A stretch of 64,000 nt of DNA from Microbacterium sp. CGR2 (GCF_003626735.1 NZ_RBHX01000001.1:3612266-3676265), one strand, 5' to 3'; counted from the stretch's first letter, positions 9,284-17,961 are shown. Program-made: numbers and translations. The notes: generated by a model from the sequence alone, not told the origin.

Positions 9284-9322
9284 GAGTTCGGGGCGGCGCG
9301 AATCGTGCGCTGCCCCGAACTC
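9284..9322 (-). terminator. Hairpin between lasso precursor and cyclase genes (attenuator)
   Basis: GAGTTCGGGGC at 9284-9294 pairs perfectly over 11 bp with GCCCCGAACTC at 9312-9322, leaving a 17-base loop. On the minus strand it starts about 12 bases after the precursor stop and is followed by a pyrimidine-rich stretch. Partial termination here would give more precursor than enzyme message. Confidence 0.65.
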
Positions 9323-9334
9323 CTGCTCCGTGGC

Positions 9335-9469
9335 TTACCAGCAGTTAGGGTCGAGGCTCCACAGCGAGCGAGCCTGGAAGATGTCCAGACAGCGCTGCTG
9401 CCCAAGCGATCGCGTCATCTTCCGGAAGGATCCGACCTTCGTGAGGGCCGGCGCCTGGTACTGGTTCAT
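9335..9469 (-). CDS. Lasso peptide precursor, predicted one-disulfide (class III-like) product
   Basis: This 44-residue precursor starts MNQYQAPALTKVGSF, which fits the leader signature Y-x2-P-x-L-x3-G-x-F exactly. Thr19 is the conserved residue two before the cut, so the core begins at Ser21. The predicted core is 24 residues; its first nine are SLGQQRCLD, so a macrolactam from Ser1 to Asp9 is expected. Cys7 lies in the ring and Cys23, next to last (ending PNCW), in the tail. A ring-tail disulfide would place it in the rare class III of lasso peptides. A GGGAA sequence precedes the ATG by four bases. It is upstream of the C, B1, B2 and D genes on the same strand. Confidence 0.9.
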   Translation of the reverse strand: MNQYQAPALTKVGSFRKMTRSLGQQRCLDIFQARSLWSLDPNCW

Positions 9470-9792
9470 GCTGTTCCCTTTCTTCGATGAATGGGTTGAC
9501 GTTCAGGTCCGCTTTGACCGACGCGTTGTCCATGACCCCATCGCAGTGAGGTCGCCATAGTTTCGTGGACACTGCTGGCCGATCTCCCGACTGTTGCGTC
9601 ATCCATCCAGTGCTTCGGCCGAAGCAAAGTACTTCCGCCGCCGGCGGAGTGCCCGCCTGAGGTCGATAATAGGTGGGGAGTCCTACTTTTTACAAGCACC
9701 CAGGGTGGAGTCGTCAGCGGCGTATCTGTCGAAGGTGTCACCGCAACGCCATTGCTCAGTCTTAAGCCGTCACATCGTGACGGGGTGAAGTT
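9470..9792 (-). promoter_or_regulatory. Divergent control region between lasso operon and AraC gene
   Basis: These 323 bases hold no convincing gene. They must contain the lasso operon promoter (minus strand) and the AraC-gene promoter (plus strand). The stretch 9660-9700 is richer in A/T, with a TTTTTACAAG sequence. A short palindromic GC segment (CCGCCGCCGGCGG) lies near 9640. I could not assign -35/-10 boxes with confidence. Confidence 0.4.
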
Positions 9793-10689
9793 GTGGGGTG
9801 GCGGACGTCTCGGAGGGAGGACGGCCCGTTGGAATTCCCAGTGTGCGTGAACCGCGCTGCGTACACCTCTGCTACCAGACGCGTCGTCTGCGATGAGAGC
9901 CAGCTCCTTCTGGTGAACACTGGCGCCACGCTCTTGAACTTCGAGAGCGGGGAGCTGGAGGCAAACGCAGGCGATGTGATTCTGCTGCCGCGCAGGCAAC
10001 GGTATGAGGGGACACCTCTAGGACATGTGACGATCACGACGGCCCGCATCGACACGACGTTTCTTCGAGATCAAGCCAGATGGCTACCCGAAGATAACGC
10101 GTTGATCTCAGCGCTCGTCGCTCCCGACTCAGACGTCGCACCCCTCGTCGTGAATCCACCGTTGCGGGAGGTCCCCCGTATCGATGCCGCGCTGCGCCAA
10201 TTGATGCAAGGTCAGCTTCGCTACACTTCTCCGTTCCGCCGATTCCGTCACGTTGCCGACCTTTTCGACGCACTGACCGCCCCTTCGAGCGCACCTTCCA
10301 CGCACGACTCAGTGCGTCGGGCGGTGGCCCTGCTGGTGGAGCACTCCGAGCACGCCTGGACGATGCAATCGCTCGCGGAAGCAGTACTGCTCTCCCGATC
10401 TCAGCTGAATCGCCTTTTTCAAAGGGACGTCGGAATGGGACCGGCGGGGTTCCTCCGACACCAACGCGTACGCCGGATGGCTGCACTCCTCACCGCAACA
10501 TCGGAAACGGTAGAAACTATCGCCCGCCAAGTCGGATGGACGAATCCGAGCCATGCAGCACGGGCATTCCGCACCGTCACTGGAGTATCGCCACGCCACT
10601 ATCGGAGGCACCATCGGGATGACCCCAGACCTCCCGAAAGGACGGATATGGGGTTTGCCCCGGCCGGGGCCCGGTCGGCGATGAGGTAA
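9793..10689 (+). CDS. AraC-family transcriptional regulator
   Basis: The 298-residue protein has an N-terminal cupin-like sensing region (about residues 20-150) and a C-terminal double helix-turn-helix. The latter spans about residues 175-280, with MQSLAEAVLLSRSQLNRLFQRD and, after a linker, VETIARQVGWTNPSHAARAFR and GVSPRHYRR. It is divergent from the lasso operon, so it is a candidate regulator of it. The start is a GTG; a later start near residue 13 is possible. Confidence 0.87.
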   Translation: MGWRTSRREDGPLEFPVCVNRAAYTSATRRVVCDESQLLLVNTGATLLNFESGELEANAGDVILLPRRQRYEGTPLGHVTITTARIDTTFLRDQARWLPEDNALISALVAPDSDVAPLVVNPPLREVPRIDAALRQLMQGQLRYTSPFRRFRHVADLFDALTAPSSAPSTHDSVRRAVALLVEHSEHAWTMQSLAEAVLLSRSQLNRLFQRDVGMGPAGFLRHQRVRRMAALLTATSETVETIARQVGWTNPSHAARAFRTVTGVSPRHYRRHHRDDPRPPERTDMGFAPAGARSAMR

Positions 10690-11142
10690 TGGCATCGGCG
10701 AAGTTCCCACCGCGGAGCAGCGCCCTGGAGCACAACCACCCACGCCTTGGAACAAGGTGCTGAACAGCATGACCAGGCGACGGTCCTTGACCGGATCGGC
10801 GTTGACGCAGCTTGCTGCGGAGCGCAGCACACCGACATCGAGCCGGACGGCCTAGATCCTTCTATTCCCGCCCGTGGTCGCACTCAAAGGATGGTGCAGG
10901 GAATCCACTTCGCGCCGCTGGAGGTGGGCACCTGCTACTTGACGATTTGGCGCATGTTCTTGACGAAACGGCGCAATCTCCCCGAGAACTCTCGCAGTAT
11001 CCGTTGGGGTTCGAGTAGGGGTTGAGGATCAGAAGGGGAACGCTCACGAGCGGATTCTGCTGGCAGCCGGCTGCTGCCGCACCTTCCCGGTGACTCCGCG
11101 CACGAGCACCCAGGCCCGTGCCGTGTCCTGAAGGAGGTGCAC
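10690..11142. other. Junction region between AraC gene and conjugative element
   Basis: About 450 bases without a gene that I can defend. Short open frames occur on both strands but lack good start sites and recognisable motifs. The right end contains the first copy of the element-wide motif (11078-11094) and a strong Shine-Dalgarno (AAGGAGG at 11131-11137). The left attachment site of the element is expected here, but I could not find a convincing direct repeat with the region after the integrase. Confidence 0.4.
11078..11094 (+). promoter_or_regulatory. ICE motif copy 1 (before prim-pol)
   Basis: CGCACCTTCCCGGTGAC, ending 48 bases before the prim-pol ATG. It has the conserved CGYACCT start and GGTGAC end. 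Confidence 0.6.
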
Positions 11143-12030
11143 ATGACTATCACCGACCCCTCTACCTGGCCGATGCCGGCACACCTCCACGGGGGGCTCG
11201 CACATGCTGCTGCCACGTATGCCGCCGCGGGCATCCTGGTGTTCCCGTGCGCGCCTGGTCAGAAACGTCCGCTGACCGAGCATGGGTTCCGGGACGCCAG
11301 CACCGACCTCGTGCAGATCGATGCGTGGTGGGGTCGGCATCCGGACGCGAACATCGGCATCCCTACCGGGACGGTCGTGAACGTGCTGGATGTGGATGTG
11401 CACGCCACCGGCACCGGATACCCGATTCTCCGCACGCTCCATCGCGAGGGCCTGATCGGCGGGTGGGGGCAGGCCGTGCGCTCTCCGTCGGGTGGGCTGC
11501 ACCTGTACTACCCGACCGACTCGGACCGGCAGGTGGGGTCGTGGTCTCGGGGGCGGGCGCATGTGGATTTCCGCGGCACCGGCGGCTATATCATCGCTCC
11601 GCCCTCCGGCATCACCGCCGGCCACGGAAACCGCCGCTACGAGATCATCGCCCGAGGCCGTGGCCCGCGCCCGGTTGATGCGGATGCGATCCGCGAACTG
11701 CTGACGCCCCAGCGTGAGCAAACGCTACGCCCGCTCAACCCGGTAATTTTGCGGGAGCGGGCGGTGGAGAAGCTCGTGGGGTGGGTCGCTACATTGCCGG
11801 AGGGGAACCGGAACGCGGGTCTGTTCTGGGCAGCATGCCGGCTCGCTGAGGCCGGCCTCGCTGAGCCGGACACTTTCGGGGTGCTCAAGCCTGCCGCGTC
11901 GGCCGCTGGGCTCGAGGCGCGAGAGATCGCGGCGACGATCCGCTCTGCCCACCGTGCCACGCGGATCACTGAGGTGCCGGACGATCCTGTCGCGGATGAG
12001 GTTCGCTTCTTCTCGGGGATCGGGAGGTAG
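11143..12030 (+). CDS. Bifunctional primase/polymerase-type replication protein
   Basis: This 295-residue protein matches the N-terminal prim-pol domain of archaeo-eukaryotic-primase replicases. It has the substrate region VFPCAPGQKRPL near residue 37, the acidic metal site VLDVDVH near 88, and SPSGGLHLYY and DFRGTGGYIIAPPS around 120-155. The ATG is chosen because AAGGAGG lies five bases upstream; a GTG six bases earlier overlaps that site. No helicase domain is attached, so it probably primes element replication with host helicase. It is the first gene of the element, and the DUF2637 gene follows after two bases. Confidence 0.88.
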   Translation: MTITDPSTWPMPAHLHGGLAHAAATYAAAGILVFPCAPGQKRPLTEHGFRDASTDLVQIDAWWGRHPDANIGIPTGTVVNVLDVDVHATGTGYPILRTLHREGLIGGWGQAVRSPSGGLHLYYPTDSDRQVGSWSRGRAHVDFRGTGGYIIAPPSGITAGHGNRRYEIIARGRGPRPVDADAIRELLTPQREQTLRPLNPVILRERAVEKLVGWVATLPEGNRNAGLFWAACRLAEAGLAEPDTFGVLKPAASAAGLEAREIAATIRSAHRATRITEVPDDPVADEVRFFSGIGR

Positions 12031-12032
12031 CC

Positions 12033-12857
12033 ATGACCCGCCCGGCAGTGACAGCTCGCACCCGATGTGATCCTGATCTGAGCCTGGGCGAACAGATACC
12101 CGACGTCCCGTCATCGGGAGGGGTGTCGCCGTTCGTCGTCGGACTCGCAGTCACCGGGACGATCCTGCTCGCGTTAGGAGCGTTCTGGCTGTCTTTCACC
12201 ACTCTCCGTGACCTCGCCGTCCTCTCCGGGATCTCCGAGGGGCAGGCGTGGATGTGGCCGTTGATCGTGGACGGCGTGATCCTGGAAGCCACAATCAGTG
12301 TCGTCACGCTGCGGGATTCTGCCCGCAGCGCGCGGCAGTTCGCGTGGCTGCTGCTTGGTGCGGGCGCCGGAGTGAGCGTGGCGGCGAACAGCACCCACGC
12401 GGTAGTGGCCGCCGACACGCGAGTGCCCGCCGTGATCGCTGCGTTGGTCGCGTCGGTACCACCGCTGGTGCTCCTCGCGATGACGCATCTCACTGTCGAG
12501 CTCACCCGGAACAGCACAGCCGCCCCCACTGTCCGAGAATCGGCAACTCCCCCACCAACGGTCGACGAAAACACTACCTCCGTGGCAGCCAAGGAATCAG
12601 ATCGTATCGAGCAAGTCATGATGTCTGAACCGTTCGAAGCGACGGTCCCGGCGCGACCAAATGAGCACCCCACTGTCCGGCCGATCACGATGCGTGCAGA
12701 GAAAGAGCGACGAGATGCCCGCGCTCAAGCGCTCGCGCTCAACACGGAGGGCGTGTCGAAGAGGGAGATCGCCGCGCAGCTTGGCGTGCATCCCACCACG
12801 GTCGGGCGGTGGGTGAACGCACCTGACCGGCAACAGGACGGAGACCCCAATGGCTGA
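12033..12857 (+). CDS. DUF2637-type membrane protein with C-terminal HTH
   Basis: The 274-residue protein has four hydrophobic segments between about residues 33 and 155 (for example VVGLAVTGTILLALGAFWL), as in DUF2637/SpdB proteins of actinobacterial conjugative elements. After a polar linker its end has a helix-turn-helix (GVSKREIAAQLGVHPTTVGRWV, residues about 240-261). A membrane-tethered DNA-binding protein could position the element at the transfer apparatus or regulate it. It is a candidate reader of the repeated ICE motif; that link is inference only. Confidence 0.75.
   Translation: MTRPAVTARTRCDPDLSLGEQIPDVPSSGGVSPFVVGLAVTGTILLALGAFWLSFTTLRDLAVLSGISEGQAWMWPLIVDGVILEATISVVTLRDSARSARQFAWLLLGAGAGVSVAANSTHAVVAADTRVPAVIAALVASVPPLVLLAMTHLTVELTRNSTAAPTVRESATPPPTVDENTTSVAAKESDRIEQVMMSEPFEATVPARPNEHPTVRPITMRAEKERRDARAQALALNTEGVSKREIAAQLGVHPTTVGRWVNAPDRQQDGDPNG
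12818..12834 (+). promoter_or_regulatory. ICE motif copy 2 (inside end of DUF2637 gene)
   Basis: CGCACCTGACCGGCAAC lies in the last codons of the DUF2637 gene and ends 15 bases before the next ATG. The motif is thus kept before a start even where it must also encode protein. Confidence 0.5.
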
Positions 12858-13299
12858 CCCCACCGACGACCCCAACCCTCGACACATCGATGTGCTGCCT
12901 CTCCAAGAGAGTCACGACCAGCAGGCGAATCAGGATCGACGCAGCGACACCGCAGCGACGCCAACGCCCGGTGAGGTCGAGGGTGCGCGGGCGTCGGAGT
13001 TCGCGACTCGCGGCGATTTCACTCTCATTCGAGGAGGCGGCGCCAGCCCGGTCTCGACTAGCCCGGGCGTGCAGTGGGTGGGACCCACAGATCTCGCCGC
13101 ACGTGGAGGGGCCGTTGTCCTGGACCGTGGTGCCGAACTGAGCACGCACCTACGTGATGCGGTCCTCGACGGGGTCCGTGAAGGCCGAGCCCACTTGCAG
13201 GAGCATCTGGCCCGCAGGCAGGAATCTCTGAATCCGGATGTGAGCAGTCCGACCAGTGCGCGGGAGCGTGTGGTCGGGAGGACGGGGGTGAGCCGGTGA
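12850..13299 (+). CDS. Hypothetical hydrophilic ICE protein
   Basis: A 149-residue polar protein with no signal, membrane span or motif I recognise. The first 60 residues are disorder-like; the central stretch (VQWVGPTDLAARGGAVVLDRGAEL) and the following helix-rich part (residues 90-130) look folded. Its ATG overlaps the DUF2637 stop by eight bases, so the two are coupled. Function unknown. Confidence 0.6.
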   Translation: MADPTDDPNPRHIDVLPLQESHDQQANQDRRSDTAATPTPGEVEGARASEFATRGDFTLIRGGGASPVSTSPGVQWVGPTDLAARGGAVVLDRGAELSTHLRDAVLDGVREGRAHLQEHLARRQESLNPDVSSPTSARERVVGRTGVSR

Positions 13300-13560
13300 C
13301 CGCTGCCTGTCCCGGCACCACCCGAGTGCCGCACGACACCCACACTTCCTAAACGACCGGCGTACTCGCCGCCCGGCTGCTCACTGGCGCACCGGACGGC
13401 ACACACACAGACCCGCACCCGCCGGGCGGATCTGCCGGTCTCCTCATGCCTCCGCACGGCCCTTGTGCGCGTGGTGGACGGTCGGCGACCCCGGGCGGGG
13501 TTCGTCGGGATGGGTGTCGCACCTATCTGTTGACGGATCTCATCACAATCAGGAGTCGCT
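13300..13560 (+). other. Non-coding segment with long inverted repeat
   Basis: This 261-base gap is the longest non-coding stretch inside the element. CCGCCCGGC at 13370-13378 pairs with GCCGGGCGG at 13422-13430 around a 43-base loop containing a short CA repeat. It ends with ICE motif copy 3. It could be a leader, a small RNA or part of a transfer origin; none is proven. Confidence 0.4.
13518..13534 (+). promoter_or_regulatory. ICE motif copy 3
   Basis: CGCACCTATCTGTTGAC, ending 26 bases before the ATG at 13561. The left half is conserved and the right half is weaker. Confidence 0.5.
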
Positions 13561-14406
13561 ATGAACCATCACCCATCCACCCGCACGGCGGCGGCATCAC
13601 CGCTGCCGGACTTCACTACCAGCGAGGGGCTGCGCGAGCTGCTCACGGAGTTGAACGAGCACAACGCCTGGGCGACCAGCCCCGTTGCCGCCGAGCTCAT
13701 GGTCTACGCGACGCAGAAGTATGCGCCGATCGCGAAGGCCTGGCACCGCGACCCGGACGACGCCGCGTATGAGGCGTTCCTCGCCATGCGGCAACCCACG
13801 ACCCTGCGGTCGGATGATCCGTGGGCGGTGATCACTCGTGCGGTCGCGCTCGGCATTGCCGCCGAAGTCCACGCCGACCGCAACATGACTTCGCAGGACA
13901 AGGCCCGCCGTCCGTCGAAGAGGCCGGCGGAGGAGCCAATGCGAGCCGGGCACTACGAGGAGTTCTTCTACGATGTCCACCCCCACGCCCACTCCCTCCA
14001 CACCAGCGGAAACGGGGAGGACACGTCGGTGGATCGAGTGATCCGCGCAACCTGCGTGTTCCTCGTCCTCACCAACTGGCCCGCCCGCCCCGTCGAGCAA
14101 GCGGTGGACTACATCGCCCACCGCATCACCGGCCTGTCCTCCGGCAGCTCCGCACTTGAGATCGTTGCGAAGGAGCTGCACATCGCGATCCGCCTCGGTT
14201 ACACCCCCGACGAATGGGCAAGCCTGGTGCGCCTGGTCGTCGGCACCAAGACAGGGAAACGGAAAGCCGGGGACTACGGGCTGTTCGCCCGGGTGCTGCT
14301 CGGTGACGATGTCGGCGACCTCCTCCGCGACGAGACCCTCGTGGAAACCTCCCGCCGGATGGCCTCCGTACCTGACAGGCAGGAAGGCAACGGGGGCGCG
14401 CTGTGA
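13561..14406 (+). CDS. Hypothetical conserved-type ICE protein, possibly sigma-factor-like N-terminus
   Basis: This 281-residue, mostly helical protein has no membrane span. Residues about 45-120 (ELMVYATQKYAPIAKAWHRD, DDAAYEAFLAMR, DPWAVITRAVALGI) have a spacing reminiscent of sigma-factor region 2, but no promoter-recognition domain follows. A histidine-rich VHPHAHSLH lies near residue 140. It starts with ATG after GGAG and its stop overlaps the ParB-like start by four bases. Function not assigned. Confidence 0.6.
   Translation: MNHHPSTRTAAASPLPDFTTSEGLRELLTELNEHNAWATSPVAAELMVYATQKYAPIAKAWHRDPDDAAYEAFLAMRQPTTLRSDDPWAVITRAVALGIAAEVHADRNMTSQDKARRPSKRPAEEPMRAGHYEEFFYDVHPHAHSLHTSGNGEDTSVDRVIRATCVFLVLTNWPARPVEQAVDYIAHRITGLSSGSSALEIVAKELHIAIRLGYTPDEWASLVRLVVGTKTGKRKAGDYGLFARVLLGDDVGDLLRDETLVETSRRMASVPDRQEGNGGAL
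14367..14383 (+). promoter_or_regulatory. ICE motif copy 4 (inside end of upstream gene)
   Basis: CGTACCTGACAGGCAGG lies in the 3' end of the preceding gene and ends 19 bases before the ParB-like GTG start. Confidence 0.45.
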
Positions 14407-15536
14407 GTCGGGGTCATTTGGTGTTGGAGCATGCGACGGATCAGATCATCGATGGCCAGTCCTACCGGCGTGACCTCGGCGATCTGGAGGAGCTGACGGA
14501 GTCGATCCGCCGGTTCGGGTTGCTGTCGCCGATCGTGATCACCACCGGCAACGTCCTCATCTCCGGCAACCGCCGCCTCGCCGTCATGCGCGCCCTCGGA
14601 CACCGCACCGTGCCCGTGTGGGTTGTGCAGGGCGTCTCCGACAAGCTCTCCACCGTCCTCGCAATCCAGGACGAGAACACCCTTCACAAGATGCTCACCC
14701 CCATGGAACAAGCACAGCTCTACGAGGAACTCAAACAGCTCTACGCCGATGAGAACGCCCGCAAGCAGGAGAGCACCCAGTTCGGCTCCCTCGCTCGCAC
14801 CTCCGACGCCGATGGTGCTGAGGGTGGGGAGGAGGCGAGTGTTCGCGGGAGTGAACACGGTGGTGTAGATTCAACACCACCGCAACCGGCGGGTGCCGGG
14901 GCCGGTGGGAAGACGCGCATCCAAGCAGCGAAAGCGGTGACCGGGCGGGACTCGCATTCGATGCTCGACCAGGTCGTTGAACTCAAACAGATCGCCGCGT
15001 CCGACGCCGAGCACCCGGAGGTGCGGCAGGCTGCCGCCGAAGCCCTGCTCGAGTTGAACACGGACGGGAAGGTCAACGGCCGCTACCTACGGGTGATGCT
15101 CCTCCAAGCGCTCAACACCCTGCAGCGATGGGCACTCGACCCCGACGGGCCCGACGCAGTCCGAGAGGCGGCCGCAGCGGAGCTCGAGCTGGTGAAGGCG
15201 CAAGAGCATCCCAAGGAGGCGATGAAGGAAGCAACGCGCGCGCTGGGGCGGGTGGATCAGTTGCGGAAGGATGCCGCAGCTCTCGCGCCGCGGGAGGGGT
15301 GGAAGGACGCGGACCCGTTGCTGCGGCAGAAACACGCCATCCGCAAGCTCGTCGATCTGCTGCGCCGGGAACACGGCTGGTGGGACCGCTACAACCCCGA
15401 AGACTTCGGAAGGTACGCCGACGCCGAGCAGTGGGAACTCGTCGAGACCTACATCGCCGAAGCCAGCCGGTTCCTCGACCAGGCCCGCACCGCACGAATG
15501 ACCACCAGTGAGGACAGCGCTGATGCCCACGTATGA
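14403..15536 (+). CDS. ParB/Srx-fold domain protein
   Basis: The 377-residue protein has an N-terminal ParB-like nuclease/CTPase fold. It includes LEELTESIRRFGLLSPIVI near residue 27, the ISGNRRLAVMRALG motif near 57 (with the conserved GNRR), and ENTLHKMLTPMEQAQLYEEL near 90. The C-terminal half is helical and charged. In mobile elements these proteins act in partition or as transcriptional adaptors. No ParA partner lies beside it; the chromosomal parA is at 53 kb. It starts at a GTG overlapping the preceding stop. Confidence 0.8.
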   Translation: MSRGHLVLEHATDQIIDGQSYRRDLGDLEELTESIRRFGLLSPIVITTGNVLISGNRRLAVMRALGHRTVPVWVVQGVSDKLSTVLAIQDENTLHKMLTPMEQAQLYEELKQLYADENARKQESTQFGSLARTSDADGAEGGEEASVRGSEHGGVDSTPPQPAGAGAGGKTRIQAAKAVTGRDSHSMLDQVVELKQIAASDAEHPEVRQAAAEALLELNTDGKVNGRYLRVMLLQALNTLQRWALDPDGPDAVREAAAAELELVKAQEHPKEAMKEATRALGRVDQLRKDAAALAPREGWKDADPLLRQKHAIRKLVDLLRREHGWWDRYNPEDFGRYADAEQWELVETYIAEASRFLDQARTARMTTSEDSADAHV

Positions 15537-15999
15537 GGACCCGTCCCGGGACGCGGACGAACTCGCTGAGGCTGCGCGCGGGCTCGCGTATGCAACCCGG
15601 CAGATCAAGACCCCAGAGGACACGTATGAGGTGCTCGGGTCGCTGCATCTGACATTGTCGCGGCTCCAACAAGGCCTGCAACAGCTTGCGGCCTGGCACC
15701 AACGTCACGGACAGTTCGCCTCCACCGACGATGGAGACCGAGCCGCGGGGCACGCTCACGCGGTCAGAGCATCCGCGTTATTGACGGCAGCGGCGTTGAG
15801 CGTGGAGAACGCGACCGGGCAGGTGATGGCCGCGCACTCCGAGAACGGGCGCATCGCCTGGCAACCCGACCGGCACATCGCTGCCGCCCCGAACCAGCTC
15901 ACCGCCCTCGCCGACATCCCCGCCGAACGGGAAGAGACCCTCGACCCCGAACCCCCAGCAAACGGACACAGCAACCAGAGCAGGGGCCTCTCCCGCTGA
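15523..15999 (+). CDS. Hypothetical helical ICE protein
   Basis: This 158-residue protein starts inside the end of the ParB-like gene (14-base overlap). Residues about 10-110 are predicted helical (DELAEAARGLAYATRQI, LHLTLSRLQQGLQQLAAWH) with no membrane span, and the tail is Pro/Asn rich. A GTG 15 bases upstream is another possible start. Its coupling to ParB suggests a partner role; no family recognised. Confidence 0.6.
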   Translation: MPTYEDPSRDADELAEAARGLAYATRQIKTPEDTYEVLGSLHLTLSRLQQGLQQLAAWHQRHGQFASTDDGDRAAGHAHAVRASALLTAAALSVENATGQVMAAHSENGRIAWQPDRHIAAAPNQLTALADIPAEREETLDPEPPANGHSNQSRGLSR

Positions 16000-16015
16000 G
16001 CGCGGAGCAGACGGC

Positions 16016-16053
16016 GGGCGGGCGGCGCACCTATCGGGTGACCCCGCCCGCCC
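16016..16053 (+). promoter_or_regulatory. ICE motif copy 5 within a perfect 10-bp hairpin
   Basis: GGGCGGGCGG at 16016-16025 pairs with CCGCCCGCCC at 16044-16053. The loop holds the motif CGCACCTATCGGGTGAC (16026-16042), whose CACC and GGTG can pair again. It ends 24 bases before the ATG at 16078. Confidence 0.7.
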
Positions 16054-16077
16054 CTCCTGTTGGAAGGCCCCACCCCA

Positions 16078-16778
16078 TGTCCTCTCCTCACACCGACGAC
16101 CAGCAACGCCATCGTCGCCGCCGTCTGATCATCACCCTCACCGCGACCGGTCTCGTCATCGCGGTGCTCGCCGGGATCGGCATCTACGGCCTCATCACCG
16201 GACCCCGCGGCAGCGACGATCCCGGGGAGCGCACACCCAGCTTGTCCACGACACCTCTCGACCCCACCGACCCGACTGGGCAGCCGGGCGAAGCCGAACT
16301 GCCGGAACTACCGCGCACGAATAACCCCGAGGCCTACGTGCGTGCGGTCGCGGAGGCGTTGTTCAACTGGGACACTTTCACCCTCCTGACCCCTTCGGAT
16401 CACCGGGCAGTGTTGATCGAGGACGCCGACCCGTCCGGCACCGAGACCCCGGGGCTGATCGCGGACCTCGACGGGTACTTCCCATCGACATCCACGTGGC
16501 GGAACCTTGCCGAGTACCGCACCCGCCAACACATTGAGATCGACCGGGTATTCGTCCCCGCGCAGTGGGAGGAAGCCGTCGTCGCCTCCGGCGGACACAT
16601 CACCGACGGCACCGTCGCGTACACGGTCGAAGGCATCAGGCACCGGGACGGCGTCTGGTACGACGACCCCGTCACTTCTGAGCATGCGGTTGCGTTCACG
16701 GTGTTCGTGTCCTGTCAGCCGGTGTTCGACCGGTGCCATCTGCTGCGCCTGTCCGAACTCGACAACCCCCTCCGATAG
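16078..16778 (+). CDS. Membrane-anchored conjugation protein (VirB8/TcpC-like)
   Basis: The 233-residue protein has a basic N-terminus (RHRRRR), one membrane span (about residues 17-40) and a Pro/Thr-rich linker. A folded extracytoplasmic domain of about 150 residues follows, which begins NNPEAYVRAVAEALFNWDTF. This bitopic layout with a compact outer domain is typical of VirB8-like scaffold proteins of Gram-positive T4SS. The ATG has GGAAGG upstream. Placed first in the transfer module, ahead of the wall hydrolase. Confidence 0.65.
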
Positions 16779-16791
16779 GCCGGAGGCGGTG

Positions 16792-17961
16792 ATGAAGAAA
16801 CTCCTTGCTGCCGCAGCCACCCTCGTTCTGCTCGCCCCGATGCTCGGGCTACTCAGCATCGGCGTGCTCGTAAACCCGGCCGTCCTCAACCAAGGGAACT
16901 GCATCGCCAGCGGTGTGATCCTCGGGCCAATACCGGACTCGCTGGAAGTGACGATGAAAGACGGATACACCTTCACGCTCAACAAGCAGCAGCTCACCCA
17001 CGCCGGGACCATCATCACCGTCGGCAGCAGCATCCCCGGCGTAGGGCGGGACGGGATTTTGATCGCGTTGATGGCGGCGCTGACGGAGTCGACACTGCGG
17101 CAGCTCGCCAACACCGGCACCTACCCCGAGAGCGGCACCTACCCGAACGATGGGAACGGCTCCGACCACGACAGCTTGGGTCTGTTCCAGATGCGCCCGC
17201 AGTCCGGGTGGGGCACCGTCGCCGACCTCATGGACACGACCTATCAGGCGCGGGCGTTCTACGGCGGGCCCGACGGACCGAACTATCCCTCACCGCGTGG
17301 GCTGCTTGATATTCCGGGGTGGCAGCAGATGGACAAGGGCGAAGCCGCCCAAGCCGTCGAAGTGTCCGCCTACCCGGACCGGTACCAGAACTACGAACCC
17401 GTCGCCCGCACCATCCTCGACACCCTCACCCGCAACAACAGCGGCGGCGGGAGCGGGGTGCCCGGGGACACGAACATTCCCGAGACGAGCCGGCTGGTGT
17501 TCCCGCTGCCGACAGGCAGCTATGTGCACACGTCGTCGTTCGGTCCGCGGATCGACCCCATCACCGGTGAGGCACGCCTCCACGCGGGGACGGACTGGGC
17601 AGCCCCCGACGGCACCCCGATCTTTGCCCTCGCCGACGGCCTGGTCACCTATGCGGGGATGGTCGATGGGTATTCGGGGCAGATCACTATCGAGCACACC
17701 ATCGGCGGCGAGAAGATCGCAACGAAGTACATCCACATGTGGGCACACGGCATCCACGTCACCACTGGCGACCGGGTCACCGCCGGTCAACACATCGGTG
17801 ATGTCGGCAGCAGCGGCCACTCGACCGGCCCGCACCTGCACTTCCAGGTCCACCCCGGCGGCGCGAACGCCCTCGCCGTCGACGCGCAGCCGTGGCTCGC
17901 AGAGCGCGGCGTCGAGGGCATCGACGCACCCGTCGGTGGCGGGCCAGGCTGCACCGGCTGA
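16792..17961 (+). CDS. Secreted cell-wall hydrolase with lysozyme-like and M23 peptidase domains
   Basis: This 389-residue protein has an N-terminal hydrophobic signal/anchor (LLAAAATLVLLAPMLGLL). A lysozyme-like region follows at about 85-200 (ALTESTLRQLAN, then SLGLFQMRPQSGWG). The C-terminal M23 metallopeptidase domain has Zn-site motifs RLHAGTDWAAP near 265 and TGPHLHFQVHPGG near 345. Such two-domain enzymes (VirB1/TcpG type) open peptidoglycan locally for the transfer channel. It starts ATG 14 bases after the previous stop. Confidence 0.88.
   Translation: MKKLLAAAATLVLLAPMLGLLSIGVLVNPAVLNQGNCIASGVILGPIPDSLEVTMKDGYTFTLNKQQLTHAGTIITVGSSIPGVGRDGILIALMAALTESTLRQLANTGTYPESGTYPNDGNGSDHDSLGLFQMRPQSGWGTVADLMDTTYQARAFYGGPDGPNYPSPRGLLDIPGWQQMDKGEAAQAVEVSAYPDRYQNYEPVARTILDTLTRNNSGGGSGVPGDTNIPETSRLVFPLPTGSYVHTSSFGPRIDPITGEARLHAGTDWAAPDGTPIFALADGLVTYAGMVDGYSGQITIEHTIGGEKIATKYIHMWAHGIHVTTGDRVTAGQHIGDVGSSGHSTGPHLHFQVHPGGANALAVDAQPWLAERGVEGIDAPVGGGPGCTG

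Noticed and set aside
9345..9602. 85-residue minus-strand frame overlapping the lasso precursor
   Set aside because: The precursor in another frame matches the lasso leader signature exactly; this frame has no motif.
10747..11025. Short open frames in the gap before the element
   Set aside because: No ribosome sites, no motifs, and frames on both strands overlap; probably non-coding.
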